A DNA stretch of 64,000 bases from Steromphala cineraria (GCA_916613615.1 OU744725.1:68536754-68600753), one strand, 5' to 3'; counted from the first letter of the stretch, positions 37,700-50,300 are shown. Notes: generated by a model from the sequence alone, not told the origin. Numbers and translations are program-made.

Positions 37700-38055
37700 A
37701 GGGGCAGTAGCACGTTTTAAGGGGGAATATAAGGTGATGTCATGAAAATGAAAATAAATGGTTCCAAATGAAAGACAATGTATTTAAACTAAATGGAGCA
37801 GTAATAATTCAAATATAAAATGTAAAGTTCAGCCATGCGATTCCTTTTTCTTACACAAAATGAATTAAAGGTGTTCAAACAAAAATGGCCGCCAATGGAT
37901 TTTGTGTAAATCTTCATACTTTGTCCTCTGACTATGGGTGATTGACTTGTGTGATGAGATTTTTTACACTGTCAAAATAATACATTTAACATTAACTTGC
38001 AATTATCAGTAAAATTTTGAAATATAAAACTATCAAAAAACGTGCTACTGCCCCT
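37700..38055. mobile_element. TTAA-flanked MITE (356 bp, 19-bp perfect TIRs)
   Basis: AGGGGCAGTAGCACGTTTT at the left end is matched by its exact complement at the right end. TTAA flanks both sides (37696-37699 and 38056-38059), as produced by piggyBac and Kolobok transposases. The terminal AGGGG favours neither strongly. The interior is non-coding. It ends about 190 bases upstream of the first tRNA-Cys gene. Confidence 0.85.
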
Positions 38056-38250
38056 TTAAAGCAGTTCAAATGAAACAAACGTGAGTCCTGCTATACAATT
38101 GAAAGATAAGGACGTCAGACAAGGAAATGTGTTGTCACCAAGCGTATTTATAGAACGTGTGTCGACCGTGACAGCTGTCGCTTTATTCAATAGCCCGTAC
38201 AGGATCTTATCACGGTGACTAGTCGACTAGTTTATATCCTTGTTTACTAT

Positions 38251-38322
38251 GGGGGTATAGCTCAGTGGTAGAGCATTCGACTGCAGATCGAGAGGTCCCC
38301 GGTTCGAACCCGGGTGCCCCCT
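38251..38322 (+). tRNA. tRNA-Cys: tRNA-Cys (GCA), copy 1
   Basis: A complete 72-nt tRNA that delivers cysteine to UGC/UGU codons. The acceptor stem pairs GGGGGTA's start with TGCCCCC before the discriminator T. The anticodon loop is CTGCAGA with anticodon GCA. The internal Pol III promoter is present as an A box (TAGCTCAGTGG) and a B box (GGTTCGAACCC). There is no intron and CCA is not encoded, as usual in eukaryotes. TTTTTT at 38324-38329 is the terminator. Upstream, TTTATAT at 38231-38237 could act as a TATA-like element. The sequence is identical to the two copies downstream and 805 bases separate the first two starts. The minus-strand frame crossing it is an artefact. Confidence 0.98.
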
Positions 38323-38323
38323 A

Positions 38324-38329
38324 TTTTTT
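38324..38329 (+). terminator. Pol III terminator of tRNA-Cys copy 1
   Basis: Six T residues two bases after the tRNA 3' end, the normal RNA polymerase III stop signal. Confidence 0.9.
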
Positions 38330-39055
38330 GAAATAGTAAATGGTTATGTTGTTGTAATGTTATTACAACAGCAATGACTGATTGTGATTTAAAATAAAAT
38401 AAATGTAAATCTTTACATCCAAAACTTACATTAATTTTAATGAAACATGTAAAAGCTAGTATATATTGATAACCCTTTAAATGATTTTTTAATTGATGAA
38501 AAGGTGACTGCGTTTTCTTCTTCTTTCTCTTAGACCTAATATCAAGTCCCCACGACCCATGACTTTTTATTGGCTTTGTCCTTTTTAGAGTCTTACGAAC
38601 AATCTTTGTACAAGTGGAATAAACAGGAGAGAAAAGAACAATATCCAAAAATGACATTTGCAGTAATTTATAAATCCTCTAGTCTCGGCCTCTAGATATT
38701 ATATAATATATGCTAGGAATATTTCTAAATACTAAATAGCTATACACAGAGAGAGTTTAAATGTACAGTACCGCAGGAAGAAGATGCAGTTAACTGCAAA
38801 AAACGGCCGTGAATGTGTCTTGGAAAGAAACATGTAAATAATTAATAACGAATTATCGATTGATTGGCAGGTATTGCTGAAGATTGTATTAAGTGAAAGC
38901 TTTTACAAAATGTTGCAAGCTTAATTTCAGCGAGCTGTATATAACGACAACAGCTGCTCCAAGCACAGTTACGTGTACAACGTAAACAAGAGGTTATCTT
39001 GCACAACAAGTAGGCAACTGGCTATATAAGTAAAGTATGCACGTAACAGTAGCAA

Positions 39056-39127
39056 GGGGGTATAGCTCAGTGGTAGAGCATTCGACTGCAGATCGAGAGG
39101 TCCCCGGTTCGAACCCGGGTGCCCCCT
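39056..39127 (+). tRNA. tRNA-Cys: tRNA-Cys (GCA), copy 2
   Basis: Identical over all 72 bases to copy 1, with the same A and B boxes and GCA anticodon. A clear TATATAA lies at 39023-39029, about 30 bases upstream. Five T residues follow after CCCCCTAA as the terminator. The 5' flank AGCAA and the 3' flank TAATTTTTGAAA are shared with copy 3. That argues for duplication of DNA with flanks rather than retroposition of a mature tRNA. Confidence 0.98.
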
Positions 39128-39310
39128 AATTTTTGAAAGCAAAAGTTTCGCTCATTTGCTCGTATTTTATCCATAGTGATGACGTCACTCTATTTGGATT
39201 ATTTTCAAAATTCACTGCTATTTGACTATCCCGGCCATAGGAGTTTCAATTTTTCTAAAATTTGGTTGCTCTATATGGTCTAAATTTGAAATAATCTTTT
39301 AAAGGACATG

Positions 39311-39374
39311 GGTCTAGATTCGAACATGCAAGCCGCTAAATGTTAAACCAGCGCTTTTATCAACTAGGTTATGG
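39311..39374 (-). pseudogene. tRNA-like relic or SINE head
   Basis: The minus strand has an A-box-like TAGTTGATAAAAGCG and, downstream, GTTCGAATC as a B-box match. The stems do not pair as a tRNA, so it is a relic of a tRNA gene or SINE. It lies between tRNA-Cys copies 2 and 3 but is not a cysteine tRNA. Confidence 0.3.
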
Positions 39375-40278
39375 AAGACAGAAAGATCTGGTAAATCTGT
39401 ATGCCAGTATGAAACTGTGATGTTCACTTAACGAGTGAAGCTGAGAGTGCACGTGTACAACAATCCTAGCACGTGCAAAGCACCTCGCGTTGCATCGTCG
39501 TCGGCAAACAATAACAATACGATCACGGAGAAAACACTCAATGTTGAAGCGTGGCCTAAGGTTGTCCCTCAGAAGCAATCGGTGAGAACCGAAAAGTACA
39601 ATGCTTTCTCAATAAATGGGGTTTATATACGTAAACTAAAATTTCCGCCCAGAGGTAATATTGAGTATTCAAGCAGAATAACTGACCTTACATAAGACAA
39701 GATCCCACGGAAGTCTATAAGAAGACTTGAGAGCTTAAATTAAAGCAGAAAGTAGTAAAAATGGGAGTCCCTTTTAAATTTTATGTTTCAAATTTTCGTT
39801 TTAATGGCAACATCATTTCATATTATAAATGTTGTTTTAGATTAACTGTTCAATGATAAGATTAAGAGTCGAAAATTTGAAAATCAATTTCTTGATCATG
39901 TAATAGAACAACAATGAACATAGTGTATGTATGTTTTGGCTGATGTGTACACAGCTCCGTTTCGCACCTACAAAATGTGATAACAGCAATGGTGAAGAGT
40001 AAGAAACATTCTCTGTAGTCTGGTATGAACGACAATAATTTGTCCATAACTATCTTGAAATATAAATCTATAAATATATCTCGCCATATAAAGAATATGC
40101 TTGTTCAGTAATTGGATTTTAAACTTCAAGTACACAAAGTTACTATCGACAAACTCTGAATTATGTACACTGAATGTGAAGCATGATTATCGTCTAGTAT
40201 CGTGTAGTTTACCTGTATACATACCAGATCTTATCTTCCAAACTGACTACTAGACTAGTGTACAGCTCAGAGAAGCAA

Positions 40279-40350
40279 GGGGGTATAGCTCAGTGGTAGA
40301 GCATTCGACTGCAGATCGAGAGGTCCCCGGTTCGAACCCGGGTGCCCCCT
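40279..40350 (+). tRNA. tRNA-Cys: tRNA-Cys (GCA), copy 3
   Basis: Third identical 72-nt tRNA-Cys gene, 1,223 bases from copy 2 and on the same strand. A and B boxes and the GCA anticodon are intact, followed by TAATTTTTG with a T5 terminator. No TATA-like word lies in the 40 bases upstream. A block with GATCTTATC and then GACTACTAGACTAGT at 40227-40258 resembles GATCTTATC and GACTAGTCGACTAGT ahead of copy 1, at a similar distance (about 50 and 25 bases). Confidence 0.98.
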
Positions 40351-43300
40351 AATTTTTGAAATAAGTTTATTAGCTGTGTTATTCCAAATGGGTTCATGCT
40401 GTTTATGTATGTGGATGTGGCATTTCCAGAGATGTAGAACTGAAGACGACGAGTGAACATAAAACCGGCTTATTTATGATTTAATAAACTGAAATTTAAT
40501 CAAAATTATATATATTAAGTAGTATATAGACAATTAAATATCAGAAAAACTGATTTCAAAAGAATGTAATTCTTCATTAATTTCCGTCCTTGCATTATTT
40601 GAATGACCCATTTCAACTGTACTGTATGTACATTACAGTAGTGATATTCTATTCGTCAACAGATAATAACATATTTATTATCAATCAATGTATCAGATGT
40701 TTGAAAATTGATAGATATTAATTTACATAATTGATGTAAAATACGAATATTTCTCAATAAATATTACGGCAATCGAATTTACGACGTCGTTTAACAATCC
40801 CTTTCGATGATTGCTTACATATTCATTATCGTTTTCCTTGTCAACTATTTTTAAATTTCTTAAGGTGCAAAACTATCTTATATGTAACATACGACACAAT
40901 TCATATGTTAATGACAGTTATTCATAATATTTAAATAAAACTGAAAATGTATGTCAATTAGATACACAGCATGTCCATAATGTGATGAATTTCGAAATAA
41001 TATTTATTCTATGTAAAATATACGATTTGTAATCACTCCTTTATGGCAAAAAAGAAATTTCACCAACTCTTAACCAAAATGTAATAAAACCTGTACATGA
41101 TTTCATTATCAAAACTTCTAAAGTTTGATAAGACCTTCCTTTCTAGACCTGTGGCACATTTTCATGTTACTTTAATCATGTTTGTTTGTATTTAAACTAT
41201 GCTTTCTGGCCAACTGATTATCTTCATTTGTGTAAATAATTCTACTTTTCATAACGACTTCTAAAAAGGTGTACCATTGCAGAAAGGTAACACAAAGTCA
41301 ACGTTGCAATTACCACACGGGAAAATAGATGTTAAAAATAACTTCTTCATGAAACAAAACTGTCAAATAAATATCCTAAAAACTTTAACATATGCATTTT
41401 ACAATAATCTTTTTCAAAAATTAACAAAGGTGACTTCTGCCGTGTGAATCATCAAACGATGAAAATGTCTTTACACTACTTCAAAAACGTATGTCATCTT
41501 GGCTCGAATATGATGATGTTGAAACACTGCCTGAAGCAGTAATCTCACAATAGGCGCCGAAAATATACGTTAAGAAGCATATAACGGGGAAAGGTTTTAA
41601 ATAGACCTTTAAAATATATTTACTACATTTAACCCGAGGAAACCTTTTTGGAGAGTTTTAATCTTATCAAGTGTTCTATACGTATAAAATACTGTTGCAA
41701 GGCGCCTAACGGTCGGACGAACTCAATGACACAGAAATACATTCACTACATCGTAACTTTAACTATAACTCTGTTGTAGGAAATTGTTAAGAGCTCACGC
41801 AATCATAGAACAATATACGTGCGGAAATCTTGCACTTGGAGTGAACACAGGGACAAAAGATCAAAGAGTGTATATTATTACAATTGTAAGCAACAATTTA
41901 GGATATAGAGAAGCAATTTATGTAAGGAATCGTTATGTTTTAAAGCAATACGTTATGAAATCCTGAAAGGATTGAAAGGTGAAGTAAGATAGTAATAACT
42001 TTACATAATGAATTGTTGAAATGGGTTCAGTGTGACGGTTTGACTACATGGTCTTAAAGAACATTACAACCGGATTAACGTGAAGACAGTTGGAGCTTCC
42101 TCGGCCCCCAAAACGATTGCAGTGCAGATTTTCATCATGAAAAGTCCCAGGGTGTTGGAACATTGGTACATTCGTCCTGGGTACCCGGTAGAGATATTCT
42201 AGAGATTCCTCTGATTGATACATGTTGTTTAGGATATTGTTTATATTTTCACCAATGTATGAAAATTAGCACTGCACAATAGGATAAACTCTATTGAATT
42301 ATAACTATGTAGAGTTTATGTAGTCAAAGGAAACCAGCTATACATTTTCACGTAAAAACCTAGACTGCAGGTTGGATCTAACGAAGAGCAAATTGTACAA
42401 GGTTCACATTTCACATTTTCAAGACAACAATATCATAACGCATCAACATACTATGATCTGTCATGACAATAGACAATATTATAACAAAAATATATTACAA
42501 AATATTTTCAAAACATTGTGTAAACTCAATAACAAAACAACATGTTACCAAACGCAAACAATACAAACACAAAAGCAAGAAGACATGAAAGAATCGTTTG
42601 AAGAGCCATAAAGCGTATAAGAGGTATTTAGTACACATTTTGCATCTCAGGCTAATTCGTGAACCAATTGACCCCTTGTGATAATTCAGCCCCCGTACCC
42701 AGTCACCCTAGTCCTGGGAAGAACTGTAGTGAAGCCTCAACTGTTAAACGGTTCACCGAGTTGTGTACAGTACGACCTACCTACAATGGCATCAACAGTT
42801 TAATAGTTTGCATCAATACAGGGGACATCCTCCTTTGGTGCTGTGACCTTAACTCGGTGCGTTGCTTGTCGTTCCCCCCATCTATTACAAGGGGAGAGGG
42901 GATGACAGGTTTTGAAGCTTGCCTCCGCGTCGATAATAATAAAACCCCAGGAAAATAATTGCTACTTTGAGTCCATGGGAAGATATTGTCGCTAACAGAA
43001 GGCCGCTGTCCATGTCTTTAACAATATGACTTTGTGTAGATGTCTTGTATATTTCAAGCCATTGTTGTCAATATACTCTGACATGCATTCGTGAAATAGA
43101 CACTCCGCTCGGTTGATTTACGTTATTAAAGATGTGGTTTATATTTCAAGGAGGAAATTTATCATCTTCTCCTGTCATGAATTGATGTGCCTCTCACTTT
43201 TATTGTCATCAATATCAGCAATTCAACTTTTGATAATAACAAATGTGACAAAAAGTATGTTTTATATCTTCTTATTGCCATTTATTGATACCTGTCGCCC

Positions 43301-43786
43301 GTCCATTGTCAACAATAAGACATGTGTCTATTTTTAACTCCACGCCCAACCAAGTGTCAGGCAAGTTACCATTAACATTGTAGGCATTCCTCGTGCAGTA
43401 GTGGTCACCATAGTAGGCATTTATCATAAGCTGTTGATCCCTGTAATTTGTGCATTTGGAATTCGGTACAACACATGAAATGGTTAGGTCCATTAACACC
43501 CTTGGTTTAAACCATCATAGAGTTGCACTTCTCAGGAGCCTTTTGGCAAAAATGTTACAATTTGGATTAATTTCCCTTAATTGTAGCATTCGAAAACGAT
43601 TACTGAATTTGCTAATATCCATTTTATTTATTTATTGTTTGTTTCAAGAAAATTATGTATTTTGTATCATGAAATTTATTTCATAAGGATTAGGACAGTT
43701 TAAATGATACCTTTGAAGAAAAACTAATACTTCTCTACAAATTGTGTTTGTTAATGACCTTCCTATGTAAAAGTGCAAGCATAAAC
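40351..43786. other. Gene-free interval
   Basis: No gene or RNA recognised. Frames of 79 and 99 codons at 42372-42611 and 42659-42958 match no family I know and lack splice or start context. The latter sits in a GC-richer patch and is the least random-looking of the short frames here. Confidence 0.4.
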
Positions 43787-43892
43787 ATACCGTATTTCCT
43801 CTAATAGGGGCCCGGGCCGTTATTAACATTTAGGGGGTATTACCCCCCGGCCGCTATTAGAGGCCCGGCCCCGATTAGAGGAAATACGGTAT
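43787..43892. mobile_element. Palindromic MITE-like repeat (106 bp)
   Basis: Ends are ATACCGTATTTCCTCTAAT and its complement, with the arms extending over about 30 bases through GGGGCC/GGCCC blocks around a centre of roughly 40 bases. The GC-rich arms stand out in AT-rich surroundings. Non-coding; target duplication not resolved because the ends are AT/TA. Confidence 0.75.
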
Positions 43893-46800
43893 ACCGAGAA
43901 GAATAAATAATGCCCTTAGCAGTGGCAGTGATATGAACATTATAACGTAATGCTATTTCGCTTTTGGTTATCGACGATTAAAACTGGTCCTTGATTTTTA
44001 CTGTTTCATTGACGACAGCTATCTCTCCCAGGAACAATTACTCTCTCTCTCATAATTTTATTTTAATCATTGCGCATTTGAGGTACGGAAATTTAAAAAC
44101 CCGAATGACCTTAACAGTGATATCAATTTACGAACAGAGTTACAGAAGTAATAAAAAATGGCCTTGAAATTAGCCAACGTTTATTTTTAATGTATCTTGA
44201 ATTTTATTTGGATAAACAAGTTTATTTTGGACAATTAAAGATTGGAAGAACCCTTTTAAAAAGGTTTTTTTTTAATTTTGTATTATCTTTCTTTATTGAT
44301 AGATTTTATTAACTAGATTTTAGTAATGGCTCGATATAAACTAATGTGTACTTACAAGAATGTGTTTACAAAAAAACATATTTTCAAAAGGAATACACTA
44401 TACAGTACAGTTTTTGTATTGCAGGGTACATCAGCGTTCTAGAGTTACTTGTCGGAGTGCAAACATGGAACGTAACGTGACGGAACGATTTTTATGATAA
44501 TAAAAGCACTAGCTCAAATTCTATCTTTATTCCTTTTAACGCGAAGTTTAATGTAAGACAATAAAACATAACGTCACCGTTATTTGCTTTTTTCTGAAAT
44601 GCAAAAACATAGTTTATCTTCAAGGTCTTCATGTATATTCCGCAGAGCAAAACGTTCACTTCCAAGAACTTCTAAGAACCCAGTCCTCGAGATGCGATCT
44701 AAGGGAGGTAACTCTACGTGAGCTATTTGACTGGCGGTAATCATAACCTCTTGAGGTGATCGCAATAGTGCAAAGTTGTGCATTGAAAAATGCTTTTACG
44801 TTTTTTCTGTGTATTTGATTATGTGTTGATATTGCGTATGTTATTGTTTTGGGTTAAATTGTAAAAAAAACTATATTTCATGACGTAATTAAAACCGCCT
44901 TCAAAATTATGTACGTGTTTTCTTGGTTATATAAAATATACATCAGAGATAATGATGATTTGGTGTTCGTATGTGCAAAACGTTTGGTTTAAGAAACTAT
45001 ATTGTCATAAGAAAGCAATGTTCTTTGATAATTAATTTAACTTATATCTCTGAAATGCCCTTTTGATATGTCATTTGTTACCCTTTTCACACAGTTATCC
45101 ATGATAGAAAGCTTTTCAGTTATCTGTTATCCATTGCAAACGATTATGCACGTAAGATACCTCATGTACTAATCATTCTCATACCTTTCACACTTATTTA
45201 GGCATCTTTGATACATCTATGTGCTAAATTTATACACAAACATTGTATACATGTATGTTACCTAGTGTATATTTCGTTGTTAAACATAGGTAACGTTTAT
45301 GCATGGTATATAACTTATATGTTACATTTTAGGACAAGTATGGTATGCATGTTAGATTCCTAGAGTATTACCCGCTGTTACATGTTTTATGCATGCATTG
45401 TAACTCAGTGTGCTATATTTAATCACAAACATGGCATGCATGTTCATATTAAAAAGTTATCATATACACAAGCATTATAATGTTTGTAAAACACATTATG
45501 TGTTTCTCAGTTATACATGAAACTGATTATTTCACATTATGTGTCATCCTATATACGCACAAATATATCGTGGATCCATTGGAGCTTATACGTGAATGTT
45601 ACCTTTTACTACGAATAAGCTTGATTCGTGTGATAGCATGTGTTACCTCTATGCATCTTTGATATAAGCCAGTGGAATAAAATATGTCTCACACTTTTTA
45701 CACAAGAATATGCATGTTTAATATATTCTCTGTGTTTATGCGTCTTTAAAACCATAAATGTTAAGTAACTAATATTCTTAATCGGCTTGCAAAAAAATCT
45801 TATGTTAAAAATTCTTTCATCTTAACCTCAAACGAGTGTAAGAATTTATAGATATGATCTCACTAAACATTTCGAAAGCTTCAGTATCTATGTCGAAACG
45901 TCGCAAACTTTAATAAAGAAGTTGTATTTTCATAATACTGCCTTCATCTTCTTCATCATCGCAACTTCTAGAGTGCACTTTAAAGAAAACTTCAGCAGTG
46001 CATAAAAACATTGTCAACACACCGAATCACTTTCTTATGCAGCCTATTTTAAAGCGTTTGATTTTTAAAAAGTTTTTTTTCTCACAAAATCAACTGTAGA
46101 ATTGTCTTTCAAAACCACGCAATTATATTTGAGGATAGAAATCTTTGAAAATCTCACGTTATCCGACCACAAACATAACTTTTACATACATGATAAGTCA
46201 TTACACCTATCCCGGCGTCCGCATGCAGAGCGTCTTTACAGTTAGGTATATGAGAACCTAAAGTGTGACTTAAACCATGCTATTTATAGAATTTGGCGGG
46301 AAAATGTGTCCCGCATTCGGGCGCCACGTCCTAGATTTTCTACCATGTAGATGTGAGAGGCGTACGCCCTGAAATAGGTCAATTGTGTTTTGTTCCCAGG
46401 TGACCGCATTCTTGTGGTCAGATGTCCACGCTTGTGTTGACCTCGTCCGGCAATAGAGTCCTCATGTTGGCTGAAATTGACAACATTTATTCGTGTACAT
46501 TTCAGAAGCACTTATGATATTGATATTGCTATTCTCAGCCACGGCGCTTAATCATGTATATGTGTAGACCATGTGAGTTTTATTTGATGAATAACACCAG
46601 TTTATGCTGTATATAAATATGGATAAGGTGTCCTGTCAACTTGAGTGACACCTGCCATGTATATTTCACACTTAAGAAATACCGAAAGCCAGATAAAATG
46701 TATATACAAATTTATTTTTACACCTTGGGAAAATTGGTTGAGCGATTCATAACAATCTTGTGGTTTACACAGTAGAGTAGTTTTATGCGTATTTACTCCA

Positions 46801-47707
46801 TTCGATTGTGCACATCCATAAATAATTCACATTTTAATAAACACGTATGAATCATGATATCGCAGATATCTTGTACTTTTACCAAGGTTATTGTAAATTA
46901 ACATATAAAGTGTTGTAGAGAAAATAAAACGTAGTATGAACATCACGTGACCAAATTCCGGCATTCTTATCATTACTGTTACAAACTACGCCCTCATACA
47001 CGAGAAATCACAACAAGCACTGAATGAAAACACGTTTGAAACTAGGTCAGGGTCAATTTCAATTCGTGGTCAATTTCTGTGATGATTGACAGGTCAGGGT
47101 TGATAGCCACATCTTGGGAGTATATTCCCGCTGGCAACGTTCCCTTGTACGTATTATCTGTTAACCCGATTCTCATATGACGTCCTATATACTTTTACAA
47201 CAAGCTATATATACAATTTCCTACGTTCATTGATGCAAAATATGCAAATGTACGCGTCACGTGACTGCGGATCGATGAATGGTGATCGGTGATTTGAGCT
47301 TATCTGTGAATGAAGATAAGGGTTAAGTTCCGTGTATACTTATATAGGTCTTGTTGATATACTTGTTTGTTCTTGATTATTTATGTGCCGTTTCCTGTTG
47401 TTGTTAACCGAGTTCCATATTGCTGAATGTCAGTTTATCAAACGACACACATTTAATATCTGAAATTACTTACATGGCTTCATATATGTACAGATATATT
47501 ATATACACTGTAATGTTTAGTTCTATGCCTGGTTTAATATTAAATGTCTGTAAATGGAAGTAACTTCCAATTAAAGATTGACAGACAAAGGGAAGATTAA
47601 AGAGAGACATTAATGTTTTCTAATTATGTGTTTGGATAACTACATTTTCATATCTTTCAGATTTAATAAGGGGAACAATTTATTGCAAATGATAACAATG
47701 TAGCATA
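43893..47707. other. Gene-free interval with a decayed repeat area
   Basis: No gene. From about 45060 to 45500 words such as CATGGCATGCATGTT, GTATGCATG, TTACCTAGTGTATATTT and TATGTTACATTTTAG recur loosely, suggesting a very old tandem array. AGGGAGGTAACTC near 44702 echoes AGGGAGGTAATTC near 2788. Confidence 0.35.
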
Positions 47708-47715
47708 ATTTCAGT

Positions 47716-48063
47716 CATTCTCTCCCCACAGAGGCAGATCAATTCATGTTGATTTAGCCTCTGTTATATTACGCCGACTTTGTGGGATAGAATGGGACTT
47801 GCCTGGTTGGAGGCAATCAAAGTGAGTTGTGCAATCAGCGACGCTGTTCTTAAATCATCGTTTTGGTTACTGAATCATGGCAAAAGCATTGTGATATGAA
47901 CCACCCTTTCCATGCGAGAAGCGTTGTCATTCGATAAAGAAATTCAAATGCTGATGCGGTTGTTTTTTTCCCGCCAGGGGAAACTGCCGGAACCCACGGA
48001 TTTCGGCGTAATAGAACAGAGGCTAAATCAACATGACTTGATCTGCCTGTGGGGAGAGAATGA
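47716..48063 (+). mobile_element. hAT-like MITE, copy C (348 bp, perfect 8-bp duplication)
   Basis: Same ends and interior as copy B. The 8 bases ATTTCAGT occur on both sides (47708-47715 and 48064-48071), giving an exact 8-bp target duplication as made by hAT transposases. Copies B and C are close throughout, for example both carry GTGAGTTGTGCAATCAGCGA. No ORF of any size, so non-autonomous. Confidence 0.9.
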
Positions 48064-48919
48064 ATTTCAGTGAGAATACAGCATTTAGAATTATAGACTG
48101 ATTATGTAATGTTCGGAGAAGTCCCGAAGGAGATGAAAACTTGGTTCAGCAGATGAAAACATAAGAGCTGAAGAAACTCTCTGTGAATAAAAATGTTATA
48201 TCAAAATATGAAGGACGTCATAAACTTAATCTTCGAATTATTTTTTCTAGTTATAGAATACGATTCCTTTTCATTTCTTGAGAAATATGTATACTGTATG
48301 GACATTTTCTCATATTGTGAGTGAAACATAAGTGCTATCCGTTTGTCTAAACTACCCGAGGATGGTATAGTCTTTGTGCATTTATATACGTAGAAACTGA
48401 CATTCTACACAACATTATGGTAGGACAAATGTCAGTTTTAGTCAGAGCAAGAAAACATACAATAGATAACGCCAAGCTTATCTGAGATGTCAAGCTTTAT
48501 CTATTCAATTTAGGTACACTTTTCCTGCCAAGATACTCATATTTCAAATCAAGGAAAGTAAATTCCTTATCTTTCTCGCAATGATTGACATTTAGTGAAA
48601 AGGCATGACAGTTGAAATCCAAACTCATCTCGTTAGTGTCATGCAGCAACCCCCATGACAGATAAGCGACTTATCCACATTGCTGAAACAGGATAACATT
48701 GAAGCGTCTTATGCGAGTCCAGTTTTGTCCAGTAATTAGCCCGTCCAAGCGGTCAAGCAAGGACAGATCCCTGGGAAAAAATGGCAGACCAGGAACGAAT
48801 TAAGTTTTCATTCATAAAACTCGCTCTGTCAGAAAGAGCTAAATGCTAATAAGAAAAGTGGGCGTTGGTTATCAAGTAGTCCATTCTGGCAATTATAATG
48901 GACTTAATACATGACAAAT

Positions 48920-49060
48920 GAACAGCTCAGTGCTTTTTATTATAGAGAATACAGTCCCGAAGAACAGCTCAAGGGTTTTATTATGGAGAATACAGTCCCG
49001 AAGAACAGCTCAAGTGTTTTATTGTGGAGAATACTCGCCCGAAACTGCTCAAGGGTTTTA
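48920..49060 (+). repeat. ~41-bp minisatellite, about 3.5 units
   Basis: Units start GAACAGCTCAAGGGTTTTAT and end GAATACAGTCCCGAA, with starts at 48920, 48962, 49003 and about 49041. Small length changes (42, 41, 38) are visible. The 60-codon frame across it is a product of the repeat. Confidence 0.85.
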
Positions 49061-49383
49061 TTAAAGGAAAAAGTACTGCGTCCTTCAAAATAAATGAGTA
49101 TAACTCAGCCTGCGGGTAACAATTTTCGATGTTTTGTACTGATCTTAATCTAAACTACCTGTCAGAAGTTAATAAGTAAATTGAATTTGGGAAAATCAAA
49201 CATTCGATACGCAGTGCGAGTATGAATAAAGGGAGTTCTAGTCGCGGCGTGGGGAAAGCGTCTGTATTTGATGCGCTACAGAAACGATCAGGTTTAATTT
49301 TCTATCTGAGAAATTGCCACGGTTAGCGTTGGTTGCTAACCTTGATTTTATCTTTACAAAAACGGTAGCCTTGTTTGAAGATA

Positions 49384-49700
49384 GTTCGATAACATTCTTT
49401 GTTAACAAAATTTTACATATTTAGACAATTACATGGTATCTAAAAGAAGCGATATTATGTTTGGAATTCGTGAAATTATAATAGAGAAAATTTTAGAAAT
49501 TAAACAAATTATTAAGTTTTGATGTAAAGTTTAGATGTAAAGTGTTCGATAAGATTCTTTGTTTTAACAAAAGTTTACATATTTAGACAATTACATGGTA
49601 TCTAAAAGAAGCGATATTATGTTTGGAATTCGTGAAATTATAATAGAGAAAATTTTAGAAATTAAACAAATTATTAAGTTAAGATGTAAAATTATACATC
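49384..49700 (+). repeat. Tandem duplication of a ~160-bp segment
   Basis: The segment starting GTTCGATAACATTCTTTG at 49384 recurs at 49544 as GTTCGATAAGATTCTTTG. The following ~130 bases (TTACATATTTAGACAATTAC onward) are identical apart from a 2-base shift. Near-identity indicates a recent duplication. The 68-codon frame starting at 49595 is AT-rich and unrecognised. Confidence 0.9.
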
Positions 49701-50044
49701 GGGGCCTAGATAAGGCCTGTCCGCTCTTGCGCTGCTTTCTTTATAGGGAAAATCTACTATCATGTTGTATTGTATTATTTCCTCATATACGAAATGTATA
49801 ATGTATTTCTTATTGTTATTCTTGTGAATGTTTCAATTCTATACTGTATAACGGTTCTACTAAATATCGCTAGACATGTGTATTTCAAAACTCATATGTG
49901 ATTTTGATAATATTTGTTATCCACATTAATGGATATTTTCTTTCAATGCTGCTTTATTTGCATACTAGTATTTTAATTTCATGTCAAATTTTATCAGATT
50001 ATGACACTTGTAAAGCAAGACTTTCAAAACTCACAATCGTATTC

Positions 50045-50300
50045 TGTATGACAATCAAGATGTAAATTTCACGTTGGTACCTGTTTTACAACGTTAATCT
50101 AACAAATTTGCATGTTATGAATTAAAATTGCATATGAATTTCATTATTAACGACGTTATTCTCTATAAAAATGCATGTTAAGAATTGTAAATTCATATTG
50201 GTATGATGATTGGTAACATCAGTCCATGAAATATTCATGCTCAGAATTGTAAATTCCATATTGGTTTCATTATTAAGAATGTTGGTCTATTTCAAGACGT
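50045..50300 (+). repeat. Degenerate ~64-bp tandem array, four units
   Basis: Four units near 50045, 50111, 50172 and 50237 share the pattern CATGTTAAGAATTGTAAATT, then CATATTGGT, then TTCATTATTAA. Length has drifted between 61 and 66 bases. Confidence 0.6.

Noticed and set aside
38262..38657. 131-codon minus-strand frame through tRNA-Cys copy 1.
   Set aside because: Antisense to a tRNA gene, with its C-terminal part being the tRNA complement; not a protein gene.
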